The notes below the pieces were generated by a model, which ran no database searches, was not told the DNA's origin, and was given only the letters and a program-made list of their open reading frames with translations. Source: an uncultured Roseburia sp. (GTDB taxonomy: Bacteria > Bacillota > Clostridia > Lachnospirales > Lachnospiraceae). Taken from it: a DNA stretch of 64,000 nucleotides. This document shows, piece by piece, positions 55,364 through 64,000 of this stretch. The position numbers and the translations under genes were made by a program. The DNA is taken from positions 51,264 to 115,263 of the forward strand of contig CANOCV010000001.1 in assembly GCA_947564465.1 (NCBI GenBank). Reading direction: 5' to 3'. The number at the start of each line of letters is the position of its first letter. The first letter of the stretch is position 1.

Positions 55364-58300
55364 TTATATCGGAAATGCCGGACGTCCGGTACGGTTAAAA
55401 TGCTGCTGGGCTTCCTTCCTCATTATTTCAAAAAAAGTCTTTCCGTCTACTTGGAATACAAATGTTTCATTTCCGGAATTCTTGTTGTTTCCGGCAGAAA
55501 CACCAAGTTCAGAGAGCACGTCAAGGACTGCTTCTTTGCTTGCCTGCTTTATGGTATCAAGCGGAGCTTCAATGTTTGTTCCATGTTTCTGGTCACCCAA
55601 TACCGCAAGAAATTCTTTGTTAGCTGGAATGACTGCACCCGTGGCAAGACGGGGAATAGAGACATTTTTTAATTCAGGAATGTCAAACCCAAAACTTTCA
55701 AATCCTGTTAATTTTGCAATCGGAGCAGGAATGTCTATGTGAAGTTTATTTAATGCCCCGATTACAAAATTAATTCCATTAATAACACCATTTGCAAGTC
55801 CTTCTATCACGCCTAAAATCCCGTTAATTACACCTTTTATAACGTCAAGAATTCCTTCAAAAATTGATGTTACACCATTCCAAGCTTTTTCCCAGTTTCC
55901 TGTAAAAACTCCTGTGATAAAGTCAATCAACCCTCCAAACGTCTTTTTCAATCCATCTATGATGCTTCCAATAGCCTTGAATACGGAATCAAAAATAGGT
56001 TTAAATGTCGATGTCAAAAAAGAAACAACCGGAGAAAGAACCTTATTCCACAAAAATTGAAATACTTCTATCACTTTTTTGATAATTGGCACAACTGTTT
56101 TGTTAAGAATTTCGCTTATCCCCTCAAACGCCTTCGAAAATACACCGCCTATAAACCCCGCTAACGGGACAACAACATTTTGCCACAGAGAAGAAAGAAC
56201 TCCTGCCAAAAATTCAAAAATAGGCCCCAGCACGCTTCCTATAAATTCTCCAAGCGGAACAAGTACGTTATTCCACAAATTTTCAAATGCAGTAACAAGC
56301 ATTGGAATAACTGTCTCGCTTAAATACGACAAAATAGGATTTAACATATCCTCCCAAATGCTGATAAAAGTATTTTTCAAAAACTCTCCCAATGGTGATA
56401 ATGCATCTGACAATTCTTGCCAAGAAGATTGCAGCCCCGGAAGTATCGTATCTACAAACCAAACGAGCAAGCTGGCGATTGTTTCTATTGCAGTTATAAC
56501 GGTATCTCCCGCCCACTCGCCAAGCGGTTGTAAAAAGTTTTCCCACAACCACATTCCGAGCGGCTGAAAAGCTGTCAATATTGTATTCAAAGCCTCAAGT
56601 GCCGCAGAAATCATATCTAAAAATACCGGAACAGCTTCTTGTATCGCCCAGCTGCCAATCGGCAAAAGCACATTATTCCAGAACCATTCAAGCCCTTCCC
56701 CAATATTTTCCGTAAGCGGTTCGATTGCTTTTAAAAGAGTGTCTATTGACGTCAATAACGGAGTAAAATCAAGCTGCGCCGCCCATTCTGCCGTGGAATC
56801 AATAATGTTATGTATTGTTCCGAGAATAGTGTTTATAATGTTTAAAACACCCTGCCAGATACTGTCTCCAAGCCCTGCGGTATTCCATGCTTCATTTATG
56901 CTTTCTGCAAGATTCCCTATGATATTGTAAACACCGGTTATAATTCCGAGAATATTTGTCCATATGGCAACTCCGGTTCCATTGCTGAATACCCTTGAAA
57001 ATGAATCGCCGATTGACGTCAAAAGGCCGTGTATCTTTGTGAACATATTGAACAATGCCGTGACATTTTCAAATCCTGCGCCGCCATTCCACGCTTCTGT
57101 AAAAGCAGAGGCAATAGAATGAATAACTCCAAGCATGGAGCGCAATAGTTCCAGCCCGCTCTCCACCCACGTTAATCCGGTTCCATTAGTAAATACTTCA
57201 TAGAATGTAGAACCAACCGACAATGCCGCTTCTTTTAAACTACTCAGAGCTGCCTTTGCAGCCTCCATCACAACTTTTCCTTTGTTATCCCACGCCTGCT
57301 TAAATACATCCCAAATTCCAGACCAGACTTCTTTCATCTTATCTGCCAAATCAGATATTGCAGACGGAATCTCAACCGTTTCGAACATATCCCCAGGCAA
57401 AATTCCCCCTCCACCGCCGCCACCATTGCCGCCGTCATTGGATGTAAGGTTATTTAGCTTGTCCAGTCCGCTCAACTGTTTATTTGCGTCCTTTGCTGCT
57501 TTTGCAGTGCTTCCAAGGCTTGCTGCATAATCCTCCTGTACTGCCGTTGCTTTTACAAATGTTTTCTGGCCAGTTAACGCAGCAATCAGCATACCGACGG
57601 CGGTTGCCGCTTTCGAAACCATGTTGATAAGTGTGGTCAGTGCCGGAGCAATCGCAGTAAGTATCGGGGCGAATGCAGTTGCAAGGCTGTTCTTAAGCTG
57701 CGTAAGCGCCGATTTCAACGAAGACAATGACTTGTTTACCGGGTCGGAATACTGTGCAAGGTTGCTAAATCCCTCTTTTACAGCATTACGGAACTTATTC
57801 ACAAGCGCATAAAAGCTTCGGATTCCAAGGCCGTATTTCAGGATGTTCTTAAAGCCGGATTGCAGCATGCCATTGGTATTTTTTGTGCTCTTGCCAAACA
57901 AAGACATAGAGGAAGCCGCTTTTGATATTGTGCCTCCGACTTTCTTTGCGGCAGATGCAATACCGGACAATAATTTAGATGTTCCGCTTATTGCTCCGCT
58001 TACAATTTTTTTCATGGCCTGGAACGGGTGATTAATTCCGTTTATTATGGTTGCCGCCATCCCGGCCAATTTCGCCTTCATTGTTTCTGCCGCAGAAGAA
58101 AAAGCATTCTTCATACTTTCAATTGGATGTCTTACGGCATTTAACCTTTGCGCAAGCTCGGCAATAGAATCACTTAATCTTTTATAAGGATCTCCTGTTT
58201 TTTGCGCTGCGGCCTGAAGCTGCTGCGCTTTCCTTAACGCTTCTTCTTCATATTGGAGCTGCCGTTCAAGATTGGCATATTCCGGCGTTTCTTCGCCCAT

Positions 58301-58672
58301 TGTGAAGGCCTCTCCTGCTTCTTCCAGCTGATACATTTTCTCTTTGATTGCATCTATGGTATCGCTTGTTTTTGCTATTTCTTCATTCAAGGTGTCCCAT
58401 GCCCCACCAGAAGTTACGCCTAGTTTTTCCCACTCATTTTGTTTTGCGACTAATTCAGAAAGTTTCTTCTTTGCTTTTTCCAGCTCTGCTTGCAGCGTTT
58501 TGTAATCTCCCGACGGAATACTTTCGTTTTTCAAAGCATCCATTTTTGAGCGCAGAGAACTGATCTCTTTTGCAGTCCCCTTAATCGTTTGGGAGAGCGT
58601 ACCAAGAGATTTTTCCGCCATATCCGTTGAAATTTTTGTTAATATCCTTATACTCCCGTCATACTGCGCCAT
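55364..58672 (-). CDS. Phage tail tape-measure protein
   Basis: 1102 residues from ATG 58672 (GAGGTGG 5 nt upstream). N-terminal coiled coil (about 1-190), Ala/Gly-rich hydrophobic stretches (about 200-400), then long amphipathic repeats with recurring W-NNVLLPLG-like units (about 600-950). The C-terminal TGRPAFPI end is a domain common in such proteins. It sets tail length and passes through the tail tube. A Gly-rich hinge (NDGGNGGGGGGG) lies near 415. Complete, and the last gene before the attachment site. Confidence 0.88.
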   Translation of the reverse strand: MAQYDGSIRILTKISTDMAEKSLGTLSQTIKGTAKEISSLRSKMDALKNESIPSGDYKTLQAELEKAKKKLSELVAKQNEWEKLGVTSGGAWDTLNEEIAKTSDTIDAIKEKMYQLEEAGEAFTMGEETPEYANLERQLQYEEEALRKAQQLQAAAQKTGDPYKRLSDSIAELAQRLNAVRHPIESMKNAFSSAAETMKAKLAGMAATIINGINHPFQAMKKIVSGAISGTSKLLSGIASAAKKVGGTISKAASSMSLFGKSTKNTNGMLQSGFKNILKYGLGIRSFYALVNKFRNAVKEGFSNLAQYSDPVNKSLSSLKSALTQLKNSLATAFAPILTAIAPALTTLINMVSKAATAVGMLIAALTGQKTFVKATAVQEDYAASLGSTAKAAKDANKQLSGLDKLNNLTSNDGGNGGGGGGGILPGDMFETVEIPSAISDLADKMKEVWSGIWDVFKQAWDNKGKVVMEAAKAALSSLKEAALSVGSTFYEVFTNGTGLTWVESGLELLRSMLGVIHSIASAFTEAWNGGAGFENVTALFNMFTKIHGLLTSIGDSFSRVFSNGTGVAIWTNILGIITGVYNIIGNLAESINEAWNTAGLGDSIWQGVLNIINTILGTIHNIIDSTAEWAAQLDFTPLLTSIDTLLKAIEPLTENIGEGLEWFWNNVLLPIGSWAIQEAVPVFLDMISAALEALNTILTAFQPLGMWLWENFLQPLGEWAGDTVITAIETIASLLVWFVDTILPGLQSSWQELSDALSPLGEFLKNTFISIWEDMLNPILSYLSETVIPMLVTAFENLWNNVLVPLGEFIGSVLGPIFEFLAGVLSSLWQNVVVPLAGFIGGVFSKAFEGISEILNKTVVPIIKKVIEVFQFLWNKVLSPVVSFLTSTFKPIFDSVFKAIGSIIDGLKKTFGGLIDFITGVFTGNWEKAWNGVTSIFEGILDVIKGVINGILGVIEGLANGVINGINFVIGALNKLHIDIPAPIAKLTGFESFGFDIPELKNVSIPRLATGAVIPANKEFLAVLGDQKHGTNIEAPLDTIKQASKEAVLDVLSELGVSAGNNKNSGNETFVFQVDGKTFFEIMRKEAQQHFNRTGRPAFPI

Positions 58673-58832
58673 AATCCACCTCAAAAGAAAAAGGTGCCAC
58701 AGACGCGCATTACACGCATCCATGACACCAATTTGTCCTTCCCCTATGCCGATTCATAGGGCGCACTGATTTAGTTGTATTGAAATAATGGGTTAGCGAC
58801 TGAAACCGATTATCAGCCGGTTGTTTAATTCT

Positions 58833-59159
58833 CTAATCTTTTCTATTTCCGTCGGCATTGTAGCCCGGATCATTTTCTTTCACAACGGAAAGAATGTCCT
58901 TCCTTAACTGTCTTTCGTCTGCCGGCTTAACTACCCCAGCAGTAAGCAGGATTTCAAGAACGATCTTTGCAGATATTTCCGCAGAAATCTTCATTGCGTT
59001 GAAGAGCATCTTAACAAATATCTCCTCCGTGCTGTCTTTCCTCTCACATCCACGAAGTATCCCATCCTCAATTTCTTTCCGGGCATCCTCCTGCGAATCC
59101 CATGATTCAAACTGTTCATAAATCATAGAATGCAATGCCGTAGCGGTTAAATTATTCAT
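58833..59159 (-). CDS. Phage hypothetical protein
   Basis: 108 residues, soluble, mostly helical, with a hydrophobic mid-section (KISAEISAKIVLEILLTAGVV). It sits just upstream of the tape-measure gene, where tail assembly chaperones often lie, but no such similarity or slippery site is evident. The start overlaps the 162-residue gene stop. Confidence 0.7.
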   Translation of the reverse strand: MNNLTATALHSMIYEQFESWDSQEDARKEIEDGILRGCERKDSTEEIFVKMLFNAMKISAEISAKIVLEILLTAGVVKPADERQLRKDILSVVKENDPGYNADGNRKD

Positions 59160-59640
59160 TTTCTACCTCCGCACTATTTCCTTGCCTATCCCTCAATGCA
59201 CAGTCCAGATAATGAAAGAACAGCCGTCGTACGCCATAAAAATTACTTCGCCCAAGGGGACAGCGTCCCAATTTATCGTGATACTCCAAATGGTCATAGG
59301 AGAGATTTTTCTTCACAGACAAGATAATATGCCCCGCTGCTTTTTCATCCGCCATACGAGCGGCCGAGCGCACCACAGCATCATGCTCACCCGACCTGAT
59401 AATCTCCGACAGTTCGTCAATTCTCTCCTTTGTGATACCGTAATCCTTCCATGATGCACGGATATTACCGATCTCTCCTGCCTTGCGCTCCCAATATTCC
59501 CGGTTGTACTGCTGCACCTTGTCAGGATTGTTCGCCCTCCATTTTCTCTGCTGTCTGTTGATTTTCTCCCGATTGCGAATCCGATACCGTCTTTTGTAAT
59601 CCCGTCTGGCCTCCTGCGCCTGCACTGACATCCCATCCAT
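59152..59640 (-). CDS. Phage hypothetical protein, basic N-terminus
   Basis: 162 residues. The first 55 are strongly basic (ARRDYKRRYRIRNREK), suggesting nucleic-acid binding; the C-terminal half has HLEYHDKLGRCPLGRSNFYG and FFHYLDCALR. GGAGGGG precedes the ATG. Family not recognised with certainty; similar short proteins occur in clostridial prophages. Confidence 0.7.
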   Translation of the reverse strand: MDGMSVQAQEARRDYKRRYRIRNREKINRQQRKWRANNPDKVQQYNREYWERKAGEIGNIRASWKDYGITKERIDELSEIIRSGEHDAVVRSAARMADEKAAGHIILSVKKNLSYDHLEYHDKLGRCPLGRSNFYGVRRLFFHYLDCALRDRQGNSAEVENE

Positions 59641-59801
59641 ATTCCGCCCCTCCTATCCCTTTGTTCCTTTCCTGTCTCTATTATCTGATATTTGGGAAAG
59701 AACGTTGTACCATTTTTACCGGGCATTTTGCTCTGGTGGATAAGACAATATAAAAACGGCGCAGTTATCACTTCTGATTTCTGCACCGTCTCCCACTATA
59801 T

Positions 59802-60740
59802 TCATTCTGCTGCATAAGATGCTTCTGGCCGTACCAAAAATGTGCTTATCGCACCTATCTGCTCATCACTAAGCTTTTTGAAATGTGAATCCGGCTTCGA
59901 CCAGACGTTTGATGTAATTTCTTCATCACTGACTGCGTTTTTCACCATGCCGGCAACCGTCTTAAATGCTTCTCTTTCGTCCGAACCGGCTTTTCTGGCG
60001 AGGACGCCATAAGTCCTTGTTATATCGTCTCCTATTCCCTGTTTGTCACAATGGTCAGATATCAGCCGAAGCATTGTTGGATTGCTCTTATTCTGATTTA
60101 CCATATTGTCAATCTCTGCATCTGTCAGCTTAATCCCGGAATTTAAAAGGCGTACTATCGCATCATCCAGTCTGTTTCCGTTCGCTGAATAAAAATCTGT
60201 CACATGCTTCTCATACTCAGCCTGCACTGCCTGAATCTCTTTTTCTGTTCTACTCTGCAGTTCTCTTACGCTGTTCTTATATTCTTCCTGTGCATCCAGA
60301 TACCGAACCTTTGCCACTGCAAGACTATGTTCATCATATTTATACTCTCTCTGGCCTTCCTGCCATCGTTTCTGCGCCGCATCCCATTTTTCCTTAAGCT
60401 GAATCCTCTCTGGTGCTACCTTGGCATGAATTTCCTGCAGATCTACCAGATATTCGCCAAATGTTTCGTGTTTCATAGCCACATGCTCCTTCCTGCCGTC
60501 CTTGGCTGCATAATATTGCTTAATCTCTTTTTGTATCCGCTCCGCTATCTTTTTTGCCTCCGCTACCATTTCCGGGGATTTCTTCGCGTAATCCGCCGAA
60601 CCCGCATAAAACTCTATTGCATCAAGAGATCGCTCCTGTCCGCAGAGCGTATACTTCCTGCGGCCTCCTGCCTCTTTATCAAAGTTATACTTGTCGTAAA
60701 TATCTTCATCCACCACCATGCCGCACACAAGTTTATTCAT
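59802..60740 (-). CDS. Phage hypothetical protein with central coiled coil
   Basis: About 312 residues from ATG 60740 (GGAGG 11 nt upstream; ATG 60758 is possible). Long charged coiled coil at about 110-195, then a helical C-terminal domain. It sits where a portal or capsid gene would be expected after the large terminase, but shows no resemblance to either. Unknown. Confidence 0.7.
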   Translation of the reverse strand: MNKLVCGMVVDEDIYDKYNFDKEAGGRRKYTLCGQERSLDAIEFYAGSADYAKKSPEMVAEAKKIAERIQKEIKQYYAAKDGRKEHVAMKHETFGEYLVDLQEIHAKVAPERIQLKEKWDAAQKRWQEGQREYKYDEHSLAVAKVRYLDAQEEYKNSVRELQSRTEKEIQAVQAEYEKHVTDFYSANGNRLDDAIVRLLNSGIKLTDAEIDNMVNQNKSNPTMLRLISDHCDKQGIGDDITRTYGVLARKAGSDEREAFKTVAGMVKNAVSDEEITSNVWSKPDSHFKKLSDEQIGAISTFLVRPEASYAAE

Positions 60741-60763
60741 ACCCACCGTTTCCTCCATCTTTT

Positions 60764-61036
60764 CTAATCTTCGATTACAATCTTCTCCGGCCTCACATAA
60801 TAATTCCTAAGTTCCACCTGAAACAGTGCTTCTCCCCTATCTTCGTGATACTTTCTGAAATTCTTATTGACTTCCGCAAAAGTGTAATAAGCATTAATCA
60901 GCCGTTCCCACTGTGTCTTGTTCATCATCTTCAGACAGTGCGGACACCTTGGCGGTTTATCGTCATAGTTCATGTTGCGGTTGTATAACTCAAATTCTCC
61001 TTTACAGTGAAAACAACGTACTTTCAAATAATCCAT
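60764..61036 (-). CDS. Small zinc-ribbon phage protein
   Basis: 90 residues. Two CxxC pairs (CFHCKGEF near 8-15 and CPHCLKMM near 32-39) form a zinc ribbon. AGGAGAGG precedes the ATG. Located directly after the large terminase gene. Function unknown. Confidence 0.78.
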   Translation of the reverse strand: MDYLKVRCFHCKGEFELYNRNMNYDDKPPRCPHCLKMMNKTQWERLINAYYTFAEVNKNFRKYHEDRGEALFQVELRNYYVRPEKIVIED

Positions 61037-61059
61037 ATTTTATAATCCTCTCCTTCCTG

Positions 61060-62310
61060 TTACGCTTTGGTCTCCCATGAGAATATAGCCCTGTATAACG
61101 CATACCTGAGGGCATCTATGCAATGGTTGTTCTTATCCGGATAACCTGACAACAGGTTCCCGTCTTTATCCCTGTCATACTCGTACTCTATGATTTCCTT
61201 GTATGCACAGGGCGTTCTTGCCGGATCAATGACTATCGTTCTCCTCTGCAGCCACTTCATGCCATATTCTACAGAACCCGGCTTCTTGATGACAGAATAC
61301 GCCCAGACATCCATCATTCTTAAATCTGATATTGACTTGGGCTCCGCAGAATCGCACAAAATATGATAATCCGTATATCCCCTGCGCTTGATCTCCTTTG
61401 CCAGATCCTCATTGCTAATCTTCCGCCCCACATACTCATCCAACAAATACACCTTTTCATGGTTCGGTCTATAAGAGCACCTGATAAATGCCATCGGGTC
61501 CGGCATCCAGCCGAAATCTATCCCTTGATAGATACGGTCAAACTGTCGCATTTCCTCATCCGTGATCGTACGGATTTCTAGGAACTCAAAGACCTGTCCG
61601 CCCGTACCGACCGGCTCCCCTAAATATTCATGCTGATATGCCCTCTCATTGATTTCTCTTAGATGTTCCGCATCATCAATGAACTGTTGCCCCAGCCATT
61701 CCGGCGGCGCATCCAAATAACTGCTCTTGTGCCGCAGCGCGTCTGCACGTGGCTCATTGACGTACTGATTCGCCCAGTTGCTAATACTGATCGGCGGGTT
61801 AAAACTCTTAAATACAACGAACTTCTCACCGCCGCGAAGTACTGACTGCTGCACGGTTCTTATTTCCTCTGGTCCCTGAAATTCATCAAGTTCCTCAAAC
61901 CAAAGATATTTAAAGTACCCCTGTGCCGCTTTGATGGACTTTGTTTTCTTTGCCTTGTCAAGCCCACGAAAGATAATCTTCTGACTGGTCGGACGGTAGA
62001 TGCACTGCATAGGGCTTACGCCTGTTTCCCACAAATGGGAGACACTTAGTATATCAATCGCCCATAATATCTGTTCATATACTGATTCTCGCAGCGTCAC
62101 GCCATATTTCCTAAATATAGCAGCATTAGCGTCCTTATCCTTCATCATGCCAAGTATGATCTCCAATGATATGAACGAGGATTTCAAACCGCCTCTGCCG
62201 CCGTACAGGTCATAATATGTATGTCCGCCCTTTACAACGTCTCTGTGAACCGGATAAAATACCGGCGCTATCAATTCTCCGAAGTCAATCACCGTCTCCG
62301 ATGCTGTCAA
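61060..62310 (-). CDS. terL: PBSX-type phage terminase large subunit
   Basis: 416 residues. The ATPase loop is GGRGGLKSSFISLE near 36-49, Walker B region YLWFEELDEF near 130-139, and the C-terminal RNase-H-like nuclease with YQGIDFGWMPDPMAF and later ILCDSAEPKS. It pumps and cuts phage DNA during packaging. A TTG start at 62310 overlaps the small subunit gene by 26 bp; GTG 62292 is an alternative. Confidence 0.93.
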   Translation of the reverse strand: MTASETVIDFGELIAPVFYPVHRDVVKGGHTYYDLYGGRGGLKSSFISLEIILGMMKDKDANAAIFRKYGVTLRESVYEQILWAIDILSVSHLWETGVSPMQCIYRPTSQKIIFRGLDKAKKTKSIKAAQGYFKYLWFEELDEFQGPEEIRTVQQSVLRGGEKFVVFKSFNPPISISNWANQYVNEPRADALRHKSSYLDAPPEWLGQQFIDDAEHLREINERAYQHEYLGEPVGTGGQVFEFLEIRTITDEEMRQFDRIYQGIDFGWMPDPMAFIRCSYRPNHEKVYLLDEYVGRKISNEDLAKEIKRRGYTDYHILCDSAEPKSISDLRMMDVWAYSVIKKPGSVEYGMKWLQRRTIVIDPARTPCAYKEIIEYEYDRDKDGNLLSGYPDKNNHCIDALRYALYRAIFSWETKA

Positions 62311-62758
62311 TGATCTTCACCGCCTCTGTTAAATTTACCTTCTGTTCCTGCTTGTCTCTCCATTTCTCGGGCTTTCTGTTCTTCAGCCAGAATATCTGGG
62401 CTGTGGTATCCGGCGGATAATACTTTTCCACCTCTGTCAAGACCGGCTCCGTCACCTCTCTGATCCGCTTTCCATTTTCATATTCAATGGTCTTACGGAT
62501 GGAAACTGTCTGCTCCTTCTCGCGGAATCCAAGGGCTTTCTTTCTGAGGGCATTTTCAACTTCAATGTCAGCAACTTCCTTCCCGACCTTTAGGGACTGA
62601 AAAATCTGTACATTTTTCTTTTTCCAGAGATAAAGCGTCCGCACGTTAATCCCCATATTCCCAGCTATCTGTTCATCCGTTAGCCCGTCTCTCGCCCATG
62701 CCTCCAAAAGCAGGAGCTTCTCAGGTTCTTCCCATTCTTTAATTGTACTTTTTGCCAT
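62285..62758 (-). CDS. terS: Phage terminase small subunit
   Basis: 157 residues from ATG 62758 (GGGAG 8 nt upstream). The N-terminal helix-turn-helix (GLTDEQIAGNMGINVRTLYLWKK, about 22-45) binds packaging-site DNA, and the FREKEQTV region and C-terminal helices form the oligomer. It overlaps the large subunit start, as usual. Confidence 0.9.
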   Translation of the reverse strand: MAKSTIKEWEEPEKLLLLEAWARDGLTDEQIAGNMGINVRTLYLWKKKNVQIFQSLKVGKEVADIEVENALRKKALGFREKEQTVSIRKTIEYENGKRIREVTEPVLTEVEKYYPPDTTAQIFWLKNRKPEKWRDKQEQKVNLTEAVKIIDSIGDGD

Positions 62759-62972
62759 CCATGCCACTCCCTTATGTCCTTTTCTTCCTCTCATAACCAT
62801 TATCAACTATTCCGGAACACAAGTTGTACCATTTTTAACGGCAAAAAAACATAGAGCGGGAAACGGACAACGGATCCTGCCGCCGCCCGTTCTGTCTGTC
62901 ACTACTTCTTTTTTTGGAATAAATAACTGCTACCGCTATCAAAGCAACCACGCTAAACCCAATCACCTTTCT

Positions 62973-63248
62973 TTACAAAGTCAACAGCCGAATCTTTTCT
63001 TCGTCCGATGCTTCAAACAACTCACAAAGTGTAAGCACCTGGCCGTATGAGAATGGGTCGTTTTTTACTTCTCTTTCCTCTTTTTTGTTTTTTGGAATTT
63101 TGAGCATCAACGATACCCTGCCCTGGGAGACCCCAAGGGCTTCCCCGATTTCCTTTTGTGTTTTATGGTGGATGTGCATTTGCTGCACAACCCACCCCTT
63201 AAAATCCTTGAGTTTATAGTCTTTTTTCTTGCATTCCACTCTCGGCAT
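62973..63248 (-). CDS. Small phage helix-turn-helix protein
   Basis: 91 residues with KTQKEIGEALGVSQGRVSLMLKIP, a good helix-turn-helix (about 32-55), and a basic N-terminus. GGGGG precedes the ATG. Probably a regulator controlling the packaging/late block; no operator is identified. Confidence 0.78.
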   Translation of the reverse strand: MPRVECKKKDYKLKDFKGWVVQQMHIHHKTQKEIGEALGVSQGRVSLMLKIPKNKKEEREVKNDPFSYGQVLTLCELFEASDEEKIRLLTL

Positions 63249-63264
63249 CCCAATTACCCCCTAA

Positions 63265-63447
63265 TTAATCCAAAACTTCTTCTACTTCCAAAGAAATCAC
63301 CCTTTGCATCCCGGGATATCCTTTCCCAAGGTGCAAATACAATCCTCCAACATTTAAATCCTTAGCACTCCTTCGAATGATTTTAGGCTTTTTCCCGGTA
63401 CTTCCGTCGGGATTTTCTCTAATCACTTTGTAAATATACGTTTTCAC
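63265..63447 (-). CDS. Small phage hypothetical protein
   Basis: 60 residues, GTG start with GGAGG upstream. Basic, with a GLYLHLGKGYPG motif; no recognised domain. Confidence 0.65.
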   Translation of the reverse strand: MKTYIYKVIRENPDGSTGKKPKIIRRSAKDLNVGGLYLHLGKGYPGMQRVISLEVEEVLD

Positions 63448-63451
63448 AATA

Positions 63452-63670
63452 TCACCTTCCTCCGGTTCCCATGAAGTAAATGATCATATACAACGCCACA
63501 AACCCCATAATCATTGCCAAAGTTCCGACAGCGTAATTGAGCAACGTGACAAACCTGGTATCGCTTATGGGCTGTCTTTCAATCCTCGCCGCCTTACAGA
63601 ATTTGTCCTTGTCCTTCTCTGACCTCTCAACAGAATGGATAACCTCTTTGAATTTACGCTCGTCTTTCAT
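63452..63670 (-). CDS. Small phage membrane protein
   Basis: 72 residues: charged N-terminal half and one membrane helix at about 45-68. The ATG overlaps the stop of the upstream gene by 4 bp, so translationally coupled. Function unknown. Confidence 0.65.
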   Translation of the reverse strand: MKDERKFKEVIHSVERSEKDKDKFCKAARIERQPISDTRFVTLLNYAVGTLAMIMGFVALYMIIYFMGTGGR

Positions 63671-64000
63671 ACCGTCACACCGCCTTTCTTTCTCTTTACC
63701 CTGATAACCATTTTAAGCGGCTCCGGCTCATCCCCGGCATATTCTTCAACCGCTGCCACCGTAACCACTCTAACGCCCCTCTGTGTATGTATCAGCACCT
63801 TATCCCCAGCAGATACCCGGTCAATCAGAAGCTCCGGCATCTCCCATGCGTACAGCTTGCCGCCGCTCTTGTGGCTTGCTCTCATAATCTGCCGCCGCCC
63901 ATACTGTACGGAAACGCTCTCTATTCCCTGCGCTTTTGCTATCAGATAGCTTGTGTAACCGTCAATCAGGTTGCCCCGGCTGTCAAGGATAATCTGCGAC
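63667..64000 (-). CDS. DUF5839-like phage protein, N-terminus beyond the window
   Basis: The frame runs from the right edge without interruption: ILDSRGNLIDGYTSYLIAKA, then YAWEMPELLIDRVSAGDKVL and HTQRGVRVVTVAAVEE. The internal ATG at 63885 is not the true start. It resembles the small DUF5839 proteins of phage early regions; function unknown. Confidence 0.65.
   Translation of the reverse strand, partial: SQIILDSRGNLIDGYTSYLIAKAQGIESVSVQYGRRQIMRASHKSGGKLYAWEMPELLIDRVSAGDKVLIHTQRGVRVVTVAAVEEYAGDEPEPLKMVIRVKRKKGGVTV

Noticed and set aside
58724..59159. Programmed frameshift of tail assembly chaperones before the tape-measure gene
   Set aside because: No slippery heptamer or overlapping extended frame was found upstream of the tape-measure start.
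1..64000. CRISPR array, rRNA operon or complete insertion sequence
   Set aside because: No regularly spaced repeats, rRNA-like sequence or transposase gene was seen on either strand.

Overview
The window comes from a spore-forming, probably motile member of the Clostridia, most likely Lachnospiraceae. Four things point there: the SCIFF peptide locus beside secDF, spoIIR and a gerAA-AB-AC germination operon, a sigma-28-like promoter in front of a conserved hypothetical gene, and the overall gene content (ABC-F, DUF1934, DUF1294, TIGR04086). No species can be named from the sequence alone.

Layout. 1-1282: 3'-truncated HlyD-type efflux adaptor. 1485-6190: glyA, then a MoxR / DUF58 / DUF4129-like operon. 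6419-8550: an AT-rich island with a SIR2-like gene split by a frameshift at an A8 run, followed by about 0.5 kb without a recognisable gene. 8551-13293: DUF1294, secDF, scfB, scfA and TIGR04086. 13324-24741: GNAT protein, cyclophilin, Mrp ATPase, ABC-F protein, domain-permuted GH3 glycosidase, asnS, a foldase-like FKBP lipoprotein, a conserved membrane-anchored protein and DUF1934. 24760-36985: a secreted Fn3 protein, spoIIR, an alpha/beta hydrolase, the ger operon, a GntR regulator, ispE, a putatively motility-linked gene, an MBL-fold hydrolase and a small alarmone synthetase. 37221-45407: an EIIC-like permease beside niaR, an RNA methyltransferase, pfkA, dnaE and a coiled-coil protein. 45624-51630: a surface DUF6273 protein, a polar amino-acid ABC transporter with a circularly permuted binding protein, and a sensor kinase with its response regulator.

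51694-64000 is accessory or damaged. The ABC ATPase is frameshifted and the FtsX-type permease has lost its 5' end. The permease abuts, head to head, a PemK/MazF-like gene that lacks a convincing start. Next come a strong promoter and a terminator that would bound an RNA of about 90 nt. The 3' half of a tRNA-Lys(UUU) then marks the left end of an integrated phage-like element with integrase arm-type repeats. The part of that element seen here has terminase subunits, small proteins and a tape-measure protein, but no portal, capsid or tail-tube gene between them.

Most likely candidates for unusual biology: the frame-split SIR2 gene, the PemK-like gene with its adjacent RNA-like unit and no protein antitoxin, the capsid-less terminase/tape-measure element, the circularly permuted binding protein, and the related leader elements in front of gerAA and the alarmone synthetase.
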